64,000 nucleotides of DNA from Streptomyces griseoruber (GTDB lineage Bacteria > Actinomycetota > Actinomycetes > Streptomycetales > Streptomycetaceae). Shown piece by piece: positions 41,944-51,564 of the stretch. The stretch lies in contig NZ_KQ948764.1 of NCBI RefSeq assembly GCF_001514205.1, forward strand, positions 124,001 to 188,000, given 5' to 3'. Every line of letters starts with the position of its first letter. The stretch's first letter is position 1. A model generated the notes under the pieces. It saw only the letters and a list, made by a program, of their open reading frames with translations. It was not told the origin of the DNA and did no database searches. A program made the position numbers and the translations under genes.

Positions 41944-42052
41944 ACCCAAACGGCTGAACGTGAGCCACGGCGTCCACTACTGTTTCACCGTTCATACACC
42001 GGGCCATCGCAGCCGCGGCCGCCGTCAGCAGCGCCGCTGGAGGAACTAGCGC

Positions 42053-42937
42053 ATGCCAGAAAACAAGTCCCGGCCGCCCCAGGAGCAACCGTGGGAGAAC
42101 GGCTGGGCCCCGGACACCTCCCGGGCTCCCGGAACCCGACGGCTCTGGCTGGCCGGCGGACTCGCCGTGGCCACCGTCGTCGCCTGCGTGACCGCGATCG
42201 CGGTCAACGACCGGAATTCCGACGGGAGTTCGGAAGCACGTGAGGGGCGGGCGCTGTCCGGCGACCCGAACTCGGACGGGCTGATCTCGTTCGCCACGCC
42301 GTCGGTCTCCGCCAGCGGCGTCATCTCCTCGACGGCAGGCGGCCACCAGGGCGCCGAGGGCTCCGACAGCCCCTCCGCGTCCGTCTCCTCCTCGCCCTCG
42401 GCGGCCGGGGAGGCCTCGCCGACCGCCGGGGCGGAAGACAACGCCAGCCCCTCGCCGCACACCTCGGGCAAGGCCTCGGCGTCGCCGACCAAGAAGCCCT
42501 CCGAGCCCACGCCGACCAGCTACGAGCGGTCGGTGCGGTCGGTCAACTACCCGGACCGCTACTGGCATCTGAGCAGTGGTCTGGTGAAGCTCGACCCGCT
42601 GCGCGGCTCGGAGTCCCGCGAGGACTCCACGTTCACCGTGGTCAAGGGGCTGACGGACAGCTCCTGTTACTCCTTCAAGACGGACGACGGCCGGTATCTG
42701 CGGCACCGCAACTTCGTGCTGCGCGCCGACGGCTACGACGGCTCCTCCCTGTTCAAGCAGGACGCCACCTTCTGCGCCCGCCCCTCCTCCTACTCCGGCG
42801 CCGTCATGCTGGAGTCGGTGAACTACCCGGGCCGCTACCTGCGCCACAAGGACTTCCAGATCCGCCTCGACACGTACCAGAACAGCGACCTGTACCGCGC
42901 CGACTCGGCGTTCCGGTTCGTGGCCGGACTGGGCTGA
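42053..42937 (+). CDS. Membrane-anchored protein with an AbfB (CBM42-like) domain
   Basis: A 294-residue surface protein. A short cytoplasmic N-terminus precedes one membrane helix at about residues 29-50. A Ser/Thr/Pro-rich spacer follows (about 60-155), then a beta-trefoil AbfB domain with repeated motifs (RSVNYPDRYWHLSSG, DDGRYLRHRNFVLRADGYDG, SVNYPGRYLRHKDFQIRLD). AbfB domains bind arabinofuranose side chains of hemicellulose or arabinan-like polymers. No catalytic domain is attached, so it may hold the cell to plant polysaccharide or bind cell-surface glycans. A strong hairpin follows the stop. Confidence 0.9.
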   Translation: MPENKSRPPQEQPWENGWAPDTSRAPGTRRLWLAGGLAVATVVACVTAIAVNDRNSDGSSEAREGRALSGDPNSDGLISFATPSVSASGVISSTAGGHQGAEGSDSPSASVSSSPSAAGEASPTAGAEDNASPSPHTSGKASASPTKKPSEPTPTSYERSVRSVNYPDRYWHLSSGLVKLDPLRGSESREDSTFTVVKGLTDSSCYSFKTDDGRYLRHRNFVLRADGYDGSSLFKQDATFCARPSSYSGAVMLESVNYPGRYLRHKDFQIRLDTYQNSDLYRADSAFRFVAGLG

Positions 42938-42955
42938 GGCAGCCGGAGAAACGCG

Positions 42956-42987
42956 AGTGGCGGCACCCCGGGAGGGATGCCGCCACT
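42956..42987. terminator. Terminator between the AbfB gene and sufT
   Basis: AGTGGCGGCA (42956-42965) and TGCCGCCACT (42978-42987) form a perfect 10-bp stem with a 12-nt loop. It lies between convergent genes and probably ends both transcripts, including the long suf operon. Confidence 0.8.
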
Positions 42988-43025
42988 TCGCCGTTTCCGG
43001 CAGGTGATCTCGGACGTCGGTGATC

Positions 43026-43358
43026 TCAGACGTTGAAGCCGAGCGCGCGCAGCTGCTCGCGGCCGTCGTCCGTGATCTTGTCGGGGCCCCACGGGGGCAT
43101 CCAGACCCAGTTGATGCGGAGTTCGTTGACGAGGCCGTCCGTGGCGGACTTGGCCTGGTCCTCGATGACGTCCGTCAGCGGGCAGGCCGCGGAGGTCAGG
43201 GTCATGTCGATCGTCGCGATGTTCGCGTCGTCGATGTGGATGCCGTAGATGAGGCCCAGGTTGACGACGTCGATGCCCAGCTCGGGGTCGACGACGTCGT
43301 ACAGGGCCTCGCGGACCTCCTCCTCGGAGGCCGGCTTCATCTCCACGGTGTCGCTCAT
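43026..43358 (-). CDS. sufT: SufT / MIP18-family Fe-S assembly factor
   Basis: A 110-residue DUF59/MIP18 protein that helps deliver Fe-S clusters to target proteins. Seen are ALYDVVDPELGIDVVNLGLI and TLTSAACPLTDVIEDQ with the conserved cysteine. The ATG at 43358 follows AAAGGAAG and overlaps the sufU stop, making it the last gene of the suf operon. Confidence 0.9.
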   Translation of the reverse strand: MSDTVEMKPASEEEVREALYDVVDPELGIDVVNLGLIYGIHIDDANIATIDMTLTSAACPLTDVIEDQAKSATDGLVNELRINWVWMPPWGPDKITDDGREQLRALGFNV

Positions 43359-43819
43359 GCCGTCTTCCTTTCGGCGTCTCCGCCCAGAGCCTGGGCCGTC
43401 GCGTCCTTCCACGCCATCCAGCTCAGGAGGGCGCACTTGACCCGGGCCGGGTACTTGGAGACACCGGCGAACGCGACCGCGTCCTCCAGCACCTCCTCCA
43501 TCGCGTCGTCGGGCTCGATCCGGCCCTTGGACTGCATCAGCTCCAGGAAGGTCTCCTGGATCTTCTGCGCCTCGGACACGTCCTTGCCGACCAGGAGGTC
43601 GTTGAGGACGGACGCGCTGGCCTGGCTGATGGAGCAGCCCTGGCCCTCGTAGGAGACGTCCTCGATCTTCGTGCCGTCGTACTTCACCCGCAGGGTGATC
43701 TCGTCACCGCACGTGGGGTTGACGTGGTGCACCTCGGCGTCGCCGTCCCGCAGACCACGCCCGTGCGGGTGCTTGTAGTGGTCCAGGATGACTTCCTGGT
43801 ACATCGAGTCCAGCTTCAC
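43355..43819 (-). CDS. sufU: SufU-type scaffold / sulfur transfer protein
   Basis: A 154-residue SufU. The three zinc/sulfur cysteines are present (VNPTCGDEI, EGQGCSISQAS, ARVKCALL). SufU accepts persulfide from SufS by a zinc-ligand swap, replacing SufE of Gram-negative bacteria. GTG start 16 bp after sufS. Confidence 0.94.
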   Translation of the reverse strand: MKLDSMYQEVILDHYKHPHGRGLRDGDAEVHHVNPTCGDEITLRVKYDGTKIEDVSYEGQGCSISQASASVLNDLLVGKDVSEAQKIQETFLELMQSKGRIEPDDAMEEVLEDAVAFAGVSKYPARVKCALLSWMAWKDATAQALGGDAERKTA

Positions 43820-43835
43820 GGTTTCAGCACGCCCC

Positions 43836-45092
43836 TCAGCCGAAGAAGTTCCGTACGTGCTCCAGGCCGTCGACCAGTGCGTCGATCTCGGCCGGCGTGG
43901 AGTACAGATAGAACGACGCTCGCGTGGTCGCGGGAATCCCGTACCGGAGACAGACCGGGCGGGCGCAGTGGTGGCCGACGCGGACCGCTATGCCCTGCTC
44001 GTCCAGCACCTGGCCCACGTCGTGCGGGTGGATGTCGCCGAGCGTGAAGGAGATCGCCGCGCCCCGGTCCTCGGCCGTGGTGGGGCCGATGATCCTCAGG
44101 TCCGGGACCTCCGCCAGGCGGCGGACGGCGTACTCCGTCAGCGCGTGCTCATGGGCGAGGATCTTGTCCATGCCGATGGCGTTGAGGTAGTCGATCGCCG
44201 CGCCGAGACCGACCGCCTGGGCGATCGGCGGGGTGCCCGCCTCGAACTTGTGCGGGGCGGGAGCGTACGTCGACGAGTGCATCGACACCGTCTCGATCAT
44301 CTCGCCGCCGCCGAGGAACGGGGGCAGGTCCTCCAGGAGTTCCTGGCGGCCCCAGAGCACACCGATGCCGGTCGGGCCGCACATCTTGTGGCCGGTGAAG
44401 GCCACGAAGTCGGCCTGGAGGGCCTGGACGTCCAGGGGCATGTGCGGCGCGGCCTGGGAGGCGTCGATGCAGACCAGCGCGCCGACCTCCTGGGCGCGGC
44501 GCACTATCGCCTCGACCGGGTTGACCGTACCGAGGATGTTCGAGACCAGGACGAAGGAGACGATCTTCGTCTTCTCCGTGATGATCTCCTCGATGTTGGA
44601 GAGGTCGAGGCGGCCGTCGTCCGTGAGGCCGAACCACTTCAGCTTCGCGCCCGTGCGCTGCGCGAGCAGCTGCCACGGCACGATGTTGGAGTGGTGCTCC
44701 ATCTCGGTGATGACGATCTCGGTCTCGCGGTCCACCCGGTAGGGCTCGTCGGCCCAGCCGAGCATGTTCGCCACGAGGTTCAGCGATTCCGAGGCGTTCT
44801 TGGTGAAGATCACCTCGTCGCGGCTGGGCGCGTTGATGAACGCGGCGACCTTGTCGCGCGCGCCCTCGTACAGCGCCGTGGCCTCCTCGGCGAGCACATG
44901 CACACCGCGGTGGACGTTGGCGTTGTAGCGCTCGTAGTACTCGCTCAGGGCGTCCAGCACCTGGCGCGGCTTCTGCGAGGTCGCCGCGTTGTCCAGGTAC
45001 ACGAGCTTCTTGTCGTCGTGGACCAGCCGGTCCAGGACGGGGAAGTCCTTACGGATCGCCTCGGTGTCGAGGAGGCCCGGCAGCTGTGTCAC
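43836..45092 (-). CDS. sufS: SufS cysteine desulfurase
   Basis: A 418-residue group II cysteine desulfurase. PLP lysine in FTGHKMCGPTGIG, aspartate in VCIDASQAAPH, and the active cysteine in VRVGHHCARPVC. It supplies sulfur to SufU for SufBCD. The GTG start overlaps the sufC stop by GTGA. Confidence 0.95.
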   Translation of the reverse strand: MTQLPGLLDTEAIRKDFPVLDRLVHDDKKLVYLDNAATSQKPRQVLDALSEYYERYNANVHRGVHVLAEEATALYEGARDKVAAFINAPSRDEVIFTKNASESLNLVANMLGWADEPYRVDRETEIVITEMEHHSNIVPWQLLAQRTGAKLKWFGLTDDGRLDLSNIEEIITEKTKIVSFVLVSNILGTVNPVEAIVRRAQEVGALVCIDASQAAPHMPLDVQALQADFVAFTGHKMCGPTGIGVLWGRQELLEDLPPFLGGGEMIETVSMHSSTYAPAPHKFEAGTPPIAQAVGLGAAIDYLNAIGMDKILAHEHALTEYAVRRLAEVPDLRIIGPTTAEDRGAAISFTLGDIHPHDVGQVLDEQGIAVRVGHHCARPVCLRYGIPATTRASFYLYSTPAEIDALVDGLEHVRNFFG

Positions 45093-45853
45093 TCGGATGC
45101 GCCACCCTTCGTGTATGCCTCGTAGCCCTCGGCCTCCAGCTTGTCGGCGAGCTCGGGGCCACCCGACTCGACGATCTTGCCGGCGGCGAACACGTGGACG
45201 TGGTCGGGCTTGATGTAGCGCAGGATGCGCGTGTAGTGGGTGATCAGCAGGGTGCCGACCTCGCCCGACTCGCGGACGCGGTTCACACCCTCCGACACGA
45301 TCCGGAGGGCGTCGACGTCCAGACCGGAGTCCGTCTCGTCGAGGATCGCGACCTTCGGCTTGAGCAGTTCGAGCTGGAGGATCTCGTGGCGCTTCTTCTC
45401 ACCGCCGGAGAAGCCCTCGTTGACGTTGCGCTCGGCGAAGGAGGGGTCCATGTTGAGGCGCTCCATGGCCTCCTTGACCTCCTTCACCCAGGTGCGCAGC
45501 TTGGGGGCCTCGCCGCGGATGGCGGTGGCGGAGGTGCGCAGGAAGTTGGAGACCGAGACGCCGGGAACCTCGACCGGGTACTGCATCGCCAGGAACAGGC
45601 CCGCGCGGGCGCGCTCGTCGACGGACATCTCCAGGACGTCCTCGCCGTCGAGCAGCACGGTGCCGCCGGTGATCGTGTACTTCGGGTGGCCCGCGAGGGA
45701 GTAGGCCAGGGTCGACTTGCCGGAGCCGTTGGGGCCCATGATGGCGTGCGTCTCGCCCTGCTTCACGGTGAGGTCGACGCCCTTGAGGATCTCCTTCGTG
45801 GCGTTGTCGGCCTCGACGGTGACGTGCAGGTCTCGGATTTCAAGCGTTGCCAT
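45089..45853 (-). CDS. sufC: SufC ATPase
   Basis: A 254-residue ABC-type ATPase of the SufBCD scaffold. Walker A GPNGSGKST, the SufC-specific signature FSGGEKKRHEILQLELLKP, Walker B AILDETDSGLDVDAL and the His in LLITHYTRIL are all present. ATP use drives opening of the SufB-SufD interface for cluster assembly. Confidence 0.95.
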   Translation of the reverse strand: MATLEIRDLHVTVEADNATKEILKGVDLTVKQGETHAIMGPNGSGKSTLAYSLAGHPKYTITGGTVLLDGEDVLEMSVDERARAGLFLAMQYPVEVPGVSVSNFLRTSATAIRGEAPKLRTWVKEVKEAMERLNMDPSFAERNVNEGFSGGEKKRHEILQLELLKPKVAILDETDSGLDVDALRIVSEGVNRVRESGEVGTLLITHYTRILRYIKPDHVHVFAAGKIVESGGPELADKLEAEGYEAYTKGGASE

Positions 45854-45860
45854 GGTGGCC

Positions 45861-46178
45861 TCAGGACTCCTGGGTGAGGGAGACGAGCACGTCGTCCCCT
45901 TCGATCTTGACGGGGTATACGGGGACGGGGCGCGTCGCGGGAAGGCCGGACGGCTTGCCGGTGCGGAGGTCGAACGCGGAGCCGTGCAGCCAGCACTCGA
46001 TCTGGCAGTCCTCCACCTCGCCCTCGGAGAGCGAGACGTTCGCGTGGGAGCAGATGTCGTGAATGGCGAACACCTCTCCCTCGGTACGGACGACCGAGAC
46101 CGGCGTGCCGTCGAGTTCCACCCGCTTCGGGGTGTCGTCCTCCAGCTCGCCGAGTCCGCAGGCGCGTACGAAGGCCAT
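45861..46178 (-). CDS. Rieske-type ferredoxin in the suf operon
   Basis: A 105-residue Rieske [2Fe-2S] protein with the ligands CSH (ICSHANVSLSEGEVED) and CWLH (IECWLHGSAFDLRTG). It is similar to the ferredoxin subunits of non-haem iron oxygenases but is fixed in actinobacterial suf operons, where it may pass electrons for cluster assembly. Its start overlaps the sufD stop by TGATG. Confidence 0.92.
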   Translation of the reverse strand: MAFVRACGLGELEDDTPKRVELDGTPVSVVRTEGEVFAIHDICSHANVSLSEGEVEDCQIECWLHGSAFDLRTGKPSGLPATRPVPVYPVKIEGDDVLVSLTQES

Positions 46179-47359
46179 CAGACCGTGGCCTCCAGCTCGG
46201 CCTCGATCTTCGCGAGCAGGCGCTCCTCGATGTCCGGGACGCCGATCTGCTGGACCAGTTCGGCGAAGAAGCCGCGGACCACCAGGCGGCGGGCCTCGTC
46301 GGCCGGGATGCCGCGGGCCATCAGGTAGAAGAGCTGCTCGTCGTCGAAGCGGCCGGTGGCGGAGGCGTGGCCGGCGCCGACGATCTCACCGGTCTCGATC
46401 TCCAGGTTCGGCACCGAGTCGACGCGCGCGCCGTCCGTGAGGACCAGGTTGCGGTTCATCTCGTAGGTGTCGGTGCCCTCGGCCTTGGCCTCGATCAGCA
46501 CGTCACCGATCCACACCGCGTGCGCGGCGTCGCCCTGGAGGGCGCCCTTGTAGACGACGTGGGACTTGCAGTGCGGGAGGTTGTGGTCGACCAGCAGGCG
46601 GTGCTCCTGGTGCTGGCCGGCGTCGGTGAAGTACAGGCCGAACAGCTCGGCCTCGGCGCCGGTGCCGGCGTAGGCGACGCGCGGGTGCAGGCGTACGACG
46701 TCGCCGCCGAAGGTGACGACGACCGACTTGAAGGAGGCGTCGCGGCCGACGAGGGCGTTGTGCTGGGCCACGTGCACGGCCTTGTCGTCCCAGTCCTGGA
46801 CGGAGACGACGGTGAGCTTGGCGCCGTCGCCCAGGACGTAGTCGACGTTGGCGGCGAGGACCGCGTCACCGGTGTGGTCGATGACGACGACGGCCTCGGC
46901 GAAGGCCCCGAGCCGGATCACCTGGTGGCCGAAGGAGACCCCGCCCTCGCCGTGCACCGCGATGCGGATGGGCTCGGTGAGGACCGTCTCCTTGGGGACG
47001 GTGATCACGCCGGCCTTCTCGAACGCCGAGTAGGCCTGGGCGGCGATCCGGTCCACCGGGGTGCCCGCCTTGCCGAGGCGCGGGTCGTCGCGGTCGACGG
47101 TCTCGACGGTGACGCCCTCGGGGGCCTCGACGGCGACCTTGACGCCCTCGCCGGACGCGACGGCGGTGCCGTCGTGCAGACCGCGCAGGCGCTCCAGCGG
47201 GGTGAACCGCCACTCCTCCTCGCGGCCGTGCGGGACCGGGAAGTCCGCGACGTCGAAGGACGGGGGCGCGCTCATGCGCGTGGCGACGGTCGACTCGGCG
47301 GCGACCGCGATCGCGCCGGCGGTGGTGGACCCCACCGGGATGTTCTGAGCCTCAGCCAT
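46178..47359 (-). CDS. sufD: SufD scaffold protein
   Basis: A 393-residue SufB/D-family beta-helix protein. Typical segments are FPVPHGREEEWRFTPL, LFGLYFTDAGQHQEHRLLVD with the conserved C-terminal-core His, VYKGALQGDAHAVWIG-like VYKGALQGDAAHAVWIG, and SATGRFDDEQLFYLMARGIP. It pairs with SufB on a SufC dimer. It follows sufB by 59 bp. Confidence 0.94.
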   Translation of the reverse strand: MAEAQNIPVGSTTAGAIAVAAESTVATRMSAPPSFDVADFPVPHGREEEWRFTPLERLRGLHDGTAVASGEGVKVAVEAPEGVTVETVDRDDPRLGKAGTPVDRIAAQAYSAFEKAGVITVPKETVLTEPIRIAVHGEGGVSFGHQVIRLGAFAEAVVVIDHTGDAVLAANVDYVLGDGAKLTVVSVQDWDDKAVHVAQHNALVGRDASFKSVVVTFGGDVVRLHPRVAYAGTGAEAELFGLYFTDAGQHQEHRLLVDHNLPHCKSHVVYKGALQGDAAHAVWIGDVLIEAKAEGTDTYEMNRNLVLTDGARVDSVPNLEIETGEIVGAGHASATGRFDDEQLFYLMARGIPADEARRLVVRGFFAELVQQIGVPDIEERLLAKIEAELEATV

Positions 47360-47418
47360 GGCTGTCGTAATGCTCGCTTTCCGTTACGTAAGGGGCTTGA
47401 TGGGGGGCGGAGCGGTGG

Positions 47419-48840
47419 TTAGCCGACCGCGCCTTCCATCTGCAGCTCGATCAGCCGGTTGAGCTCCAGCGCGTACTCCATCGGCAGCTCCTTCGCGATG
47501 GGCTCGACGAAGCCGCGCACGATCATCGCCATCGCCTCGAACTCGGAGAGACCGCGGCTCATCAGGTAGAAGAGCTGGTCCTCGGAGACCTTGGAGACGG
47601 TCGCCTCGTGGCCCATGGACACGTCGTCCTCGCGGACGTCCACGTACGGGTAGGTGTCCGAGCGGGAGATGGTGTCGACGAGCAGCGCGTCGCACAGCAC
47701 GTTGGACTTGGAGCCGTGGGCGCCCTCGCCGATCTCGACGAGACCGCGGTAGGAGGTACGGCCGCCGCCCCGCGCCACCGACTTGGAGACGATGTTGGAG
47801 GAGGTGTTCGGCGCCATGTGGACCATCTTGGAGCCGGCGTCCTGGTGCTGGCCCTCGCCCGCGAAGGCGATGGAGAGGGTCTCGCCCTTGGCGTGCTCGC
47901 CCATGAGGTAGACGGCGGGGTACTTCATCGTCACCTTGGAGCCGATGTTGCCGTCGATCCACTCCATGGTGGCGCCCTCGTAGGCGACGGCGCGCTTGGT
48001 GACCAGGTTGTAGACGTTGTTCGACCAGTTCTGGATGGTCGTGTAGCGGCAGCGGGCGTTCTTCTTGACGATGATCTCGACGACCGCGCTGTGCAGGGAG
48101 TCCGACTTGTAGATCGGGGCCGTACAGCCCTCGACGTAGTGCACGTAGGCACCCTCGTCGACGATGATCAGGGTCCGCTCGAACTGGCCCATGTTCTCCG
48201 TGTTGATCCGGAAGTAGGCCTGGAGCGGGATCTCGACGTGCACGCCCTTCGGCACGTAGATGAAGGAGCCGCCGGACCACACGGCCGTGTTCAGCGCGGC
48301 GAACTTGTTGTCACCGGCGGGGATGACGGTGCCGAAGTACTCCTTGAAGAGCTCCGGGTGCTCCTTCAGGGCGGTGTCGGTGTCGAGGAAGATGACGCCC
48401 TGCTCCTCCAGGTCCTCGCGGATCTGGTGGTAGACGACCTCCGACTCGTACTGGGCGGCGACACCGGCGACGAGGCGCTGCTTCTCGGCCTCCGGGATGC
48501 CCAGCTTGTCGTAGGTGTTCTTGATGTCCTCGGGCAGGTCCTCCCAGGACTCCGCCTGCTTCTCCGTGGAGCGCACGAAGTACTTGATGTTGTCGAAGTC
48601 GATGCCGGAGAGGTCGGAGCCCCAGTTCGGCATGGGCTTCTTCTCGAAGAGCTTCAGGCCCTTGAGACGGAGCTTGGTCATCCACTCCGGCTCGGACTTC
48701 TTCGAGGAGATGTCGGTGACGACCTCCTCGTTGATGCCGCGCCGCGCAGAGGCACCGGCGGTGTCGGAGTCGGCCCAGCCGTATTCGTACTTGCCCAGGC
48801 CCTCGAGTTCGGGGTGGGCAGTCTCCGTGGGGAGAGTCAT
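47419..48840 (-). CDS. sufB: SufB scaffold protein
   Basis: A 473-residue SufB, the subunit on which the Fe-S cluster is built. Seen are [40 protein letters not shown] with the conserved cysteine, and [20 protein letters not shown]. The ATG at 48840 overlaps the sufR stop by ATGA. No intein interrupts it, unlike some mycobacterial SufB. Confidence 0.95.
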   Translation of the reverse strand: MTLPTETAHPELEGLGKYEYGWADSDTAGASARRGINEEVVTDISSKKSEPEWMTKLRLKGLKLFEKKPMPNWGSDLSGIDFDNIKYFVRSTEKQAESWEDLPEDIKNTYDKLGIPEAEKQRLVAGVAAQYESEVVYHQIREDLEEQGVIFLDTDTALKEHPELFKEYFGTVIPAGDNKFAALNTAVWSGGSFIYVPKGVHVEIPLQAYFRINTENMGQFERTLIIVDEGAYVHYVEGCTAPIYKSDSLHSAVVEIIVKKNARCRYTTIQNWSNNVYNLVTKRAVAYEGATMEWIDGNIGSKVTMKYPAVYLMGEHAKGETLSIAFAGEGQHQDAGSKMVHMAPNTSSNIVSKSVARGGGRTSYRGLVEIGEGAHGSKSNVLCDALLVDTISRSDTYPYVDVREDDVSMGHEATVSKVSEDQLFYLMSRGLSEFEAMAMIVRGFVEPIAKELPMEYALELNRLIELQMEGAVG

Positions 48841-49652
48841 GCGGGGTTCCTCCCGGCCGTGCTTGCAGATGCGTTGTGGGAAATCTTGGGGATGAACGTC
48901 GTGCAGACCCCGTCGCCGTGGGCGATGGTGGCCAGTCGCTGGACGTGCGTTCCGAGCAGCTTGGAGAAGACCTCGGTCTCGGCCTCGCAGAGCTGTGGGA
49001 ACTTCTCCGCCACGTGGGCGACCGGGCAGTGGTGCTGGCACAGCTGCTCGCCGACCGGTGCGCTGCGCGCCGTAGCAGCGTACCCGTCCGCGCTCAGGGC
49101 CTTGGCGAGGGCTTCGGTGCGCTCCTCGGGGGCGGCGGCCTCGATGGCCTCGCGGTAGGCGCCGGCCTGCTCGGCGATCCGCGCGCGGGCGAAGGCGACG
49201 ACGGCCTCGTCCCCGCCGAACTGCTGCTGGATCCAGCGCAGGGCGTCGGCGGCGAGGGTGTCGTAGGACTGGTCGAAGGCGTCCCGGCCGCAGTCGGTGA
49301 GGGCGAAGACCTTCGCCGGCCGGCCTCGGGTGCGCGCTCCGTAGACCCGCTGCTCGCGGGGCTGTACGACGTCGTCGGCGGCCAGCGCGTCGAGGTGGCG
49401 GCGGACGGCGGCGGGGGTGAGCCCCAGCCGGTCGGCCAGCTCCGCGACGGTGGACGGCCCGTGGTCCAGGATGGATCGCGCGACCCGGTTGCGCGTGGAA
49501 CGGTCCGAGCGCATCCCGGCCGCGAGCTCCTCATGGGGGGTCCCCGCAGGGGTCTCCCGAGCCTCGCCGACGTTTTTCACAACGCCATTGTTGCGTAATT
49601 CCTCGAGAGCAGGCAAGCCGCGCCCGCTCCGGCCGGCGGTGCCCTGCGTCAC
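48837..49652 (-). CDS. sufR: SufR-type Fe-S sensing repressor of the suf operon
   Basis: A 271-residue regulator. The DeoR/ArsR-like winged helix is [20 protein letters not shown] with the wing [20 protein letters not shown]. Near the C-terminus [21 protein letters not shown] supplies cysteines for a sensory Fe-S cluster. It leads the operon, so it can lower suf expression when clusters are plentiful. The GTG at 49652 abuts the palindrome; a later GTG (encoding VKNVGEA) at 49580 is an alternative start. Confidence 0.92.
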   Translation of the reverse strand: MTQGTAGRSGRGLPALEELRNNGVVKNVGEARETPAGTPHEELAAGMRSDRSTRNRVARSILDHGPSTVAELADRLGLTPAAVRRHLDALAADDVVQPREQRVYGARTRGRPAKVFALTDCGRDAFDQSYDTLAADALRWIQQQFGGDEAVVAFARARIAEQAGAYREAIEAAAPEERTEALAKALSADGYAATARSAPVGEQLCQHHCPVAHVAEKFPQLCEAETEVFSKLLGTHVQRLATIAHGDGVCTTFIPKISHNASASTAGRNPA

Positions 49653-49666
49653 TTAGGTATACCTAA
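49653..49666. promoter_or_regulatory. Perfect 14-bp palindrome at the head of the suf operon
   Basis: TTAGGTATACCTAA is a perfect palindrome directly upstream of the sufR GTG. It resembles both the DmdR/IdeR iron box (TTAGG...CCTAA) and the inverted repeats reported for SufR. It is the main candidate for iron- or cluster-responsive control of the whole suf operon. Confidence 0.75.
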
Positions 49667-49753
49667 TCTGACCTGCGGAAACGATCACTGATCGATCAAA
49701 GCCCCGATTAAACCAGTGGCTCCGACGGCCCGTGACAGGGACACTGCACCACC

Positions 49754-50551
49754 ATGCCCACACCCCCTCCGACCGGCCCACTTGTCACCCGGGAGACCCT
49801 GGCGGCGCAGCTGCGGGACCTGGGTGTCGAACCGGGAGAAATCCTCCTCGTCCACTCCTCCCTCAGCTCCCTCGGCTGGGTCTGCGGAGGCCCCGTCGCG
49901 GTGGTCCAGGCACTTCGGGACGCCCTGGGGCCGGACGGCACGCTCGTCGTCCCGACGCAGACCGGCGACCTGTCCGATCCGGCGGAGTGGAGCCGCCCGC
50001 CGGTGCCGCGCGAGTGGTGGGACACGATCCGCGCCACCATGCCCGCCTACGACCCCCTCATCACCCCCAGCCGGGGGCTCGGGGTGATCCCGGAGACCGT
50101 GCGCACCTGGCCCGGGGCGCTGCGCAGCGCCCATCCGCAGACCTCGTTCGCGGCGCTCGGGGCACGGGCCGCGGAGATCGTCGAGGGGCACGCCCCCGAC
50201 TGCCGGCTGGGCGAGCGCAGTCCGCTGGCCCGGCTGGAGCGGCTGGGGGCACGGGTGCTGCTGCTCGGGGCCGGGTACGCCACCTGCACCAGCTTCCACC
50301 TCGCCGAGTACCGGATCGCCGCCCCGCTGGTGGAGGTCGGCCGGCCCGGCCTGCACGGGTGGGAGACCGTGACCGAGGTGTCGATCGACTCCGACCGGTT
50401 CGACGAGCTGGGGCACGACTTCGAACGGGACCGGCCCGTCGTCCGGGGGAAGGCGGGCGCCGCCGACGTACGGCTGTTCCCGGTCGCGGACGCGGTCGCC
50501 TACGCCGAGCGCTGGCTGGCGCTGCACCGCCCGCGCGAGGAGGAGTTCTGA
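49754..50551 (+). CDS. AAC(3)-family aminoglycoside N-acetyltransferase-like protein
   Basis: A 265-residue Antibiotic_NAT-fold enzyme. Seen are [64 protein letters not shown] and [18 protein letters not shown] with catalytic His/Cys-like positions. The family acetylates the 3-amino group of aminoglycosides with acetyl-CoA, but many Streptomyces members act on other amines. Resistance is therefore possible but not proved. Confidence 0.9.
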   Translation: MPTPPPTGPLVTRETLAAQLRDLGVEPGEILLVHSSLSSLGWVCGGPVAVVQALRDALGPDGTLVVPTQTGDLSDPAEWSRPPVPREWWDTIRATMPAYDPLITPSRGLGVIPETVRTWPGALRSAHPQTSFAALGARAAEIVEGHAPDCRLGERSPLARLERLGARVLLLGAGYATCTSFHLAEYRIAAPLVEVGRPGLHGWETVTEVSIDSDRFDELGHDFERDRPVVRGKAGAADVRLFPVADAVAYAERWLALHRPREEEF

Positions 50552-50640
50552 CCTCCGGCCGCCCGGCGCGCGGTCGCTTTCGGCCGGGTTCCCGTACCCG
50601 GCGGTCGGAGCGCCCGGCGGCGAACCTAGACTCTGGAGCC

Positions 50641-51564
50641 ATGCGAACTGAGCCTGTCGTCCGGGTCCAGGCCCTGGTGAAGCGGTACGGGACGAAGACC
50701 GCGGTGGACGGCCTGGAGCTGACGGCCCGGGCGGGCGTCACCGCCGTCCTCGGACCCAACGGCGCCGGCAAGACGACCACGATCGAGATCTGCGAGGGGT
50801 ACCGCGGGGCGGACTCCGGCACCGTCCGCGTGCTCGGCCTCGACCCGGTCGGACAGGCCTCCGAGCTGCGGCCCCGGATCGGGGTGATGCTCCAGTCCGG
50901 GGGCGTGTACTCGGGGGCGCGGGCCGACGAGATGCTGCGGCACGTGGCCAGGCTGCACGCGCATCCGCTGGACGTGCACGCGCTGATCGAGCGGCTCGGG
51001 CTCGGCTCCTGCGGCCGGACGGCGTACCGCCGGCTCTCCGGCGGCCAGCAGCAGCGGCTCGCGCTGGCGATGGCGGTCGTCGGCCGCCCGGAACTGGTCT
51101 TCCTGGACGAGCCCACCGCCGGTCTCGACCCGCAGGCCCGCCGCGCCACCTGGGACCTGGTACGGGACCTGCGCGCGGACGGCGTCTCGGTCATCCTCAC
51201 CACGCACCACATGGACGAGGCCGAGCAGCTCGCCGACGACGTGGCGATCATCGACGCGGGCCGGGTCGTCGTCCACGGCTCCCCCGAGGAACTGTGCCGC
51301 GGCGGGGCCGAGAACACCCTGCGCTTCAGCGGCCGCCCCGGCCTGGACGTCGCCTCCCTGCTCAAGGCGCTGCCCGCCGACTCCTCCGCGGCCGAGCTGA
51401 CGCCGGGCTCGTACCGGGTGGTGGGCAAGATCGACCCGCAGCTGCTGGCCACGGTCACCTCGTGGTGCGCGCAGCACGGGGTGATGCCGGACCGGATCTC
51501 GGTCGAGCGCCACACCCTGGAGGACGTCTTCCTGGAACTGACCGGCAAGGAGCTGCGCTCGTGA
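50641..51564 (+). CDS. ABC exporter ATP-binding protein
   Basis: A 307-residue DrrA/CcmA-type ATPase. Walker A GPNGAGKTT, Q-loop VMLQSGGVYSG, signature LSGGQQQRLALAM, Walker B LVFLDEPTAGLD, and H-loop LTTHHMDEAEQ. A C-terminal extension typical of drug exporters follows. TAGACT eight bases before the ATG suggests a leaderless or very short leader. It overlaps the permease gene by GTGA. Confidence 0.95.
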   Translation: MRTEPVVRVQALVKRYGTKTAVDGLELTARAGVTAVLGPNGAGKTTTIEICEGYRGADSGTVRVLGLDPVGQASELRPRIGVMLQSGGVYSGARADEMLRHVARLHAHPLDVHALIERLGLGSCGRTAYRRLSGGQQQRLALAMAVVGRPELVFLDEPTAGLDPQARRATWDLVRDLRADGVSVILTTHHMDEAEQLADDVAIIDAGRVVVHGSPEELCRGGAENTLRFSGRPGLDVASLLKALPADSSAAELTPGSYRVVGKIDPQLLATVTSWCAQHGVMPDRISVERHTLEDVFLELTGKELRS

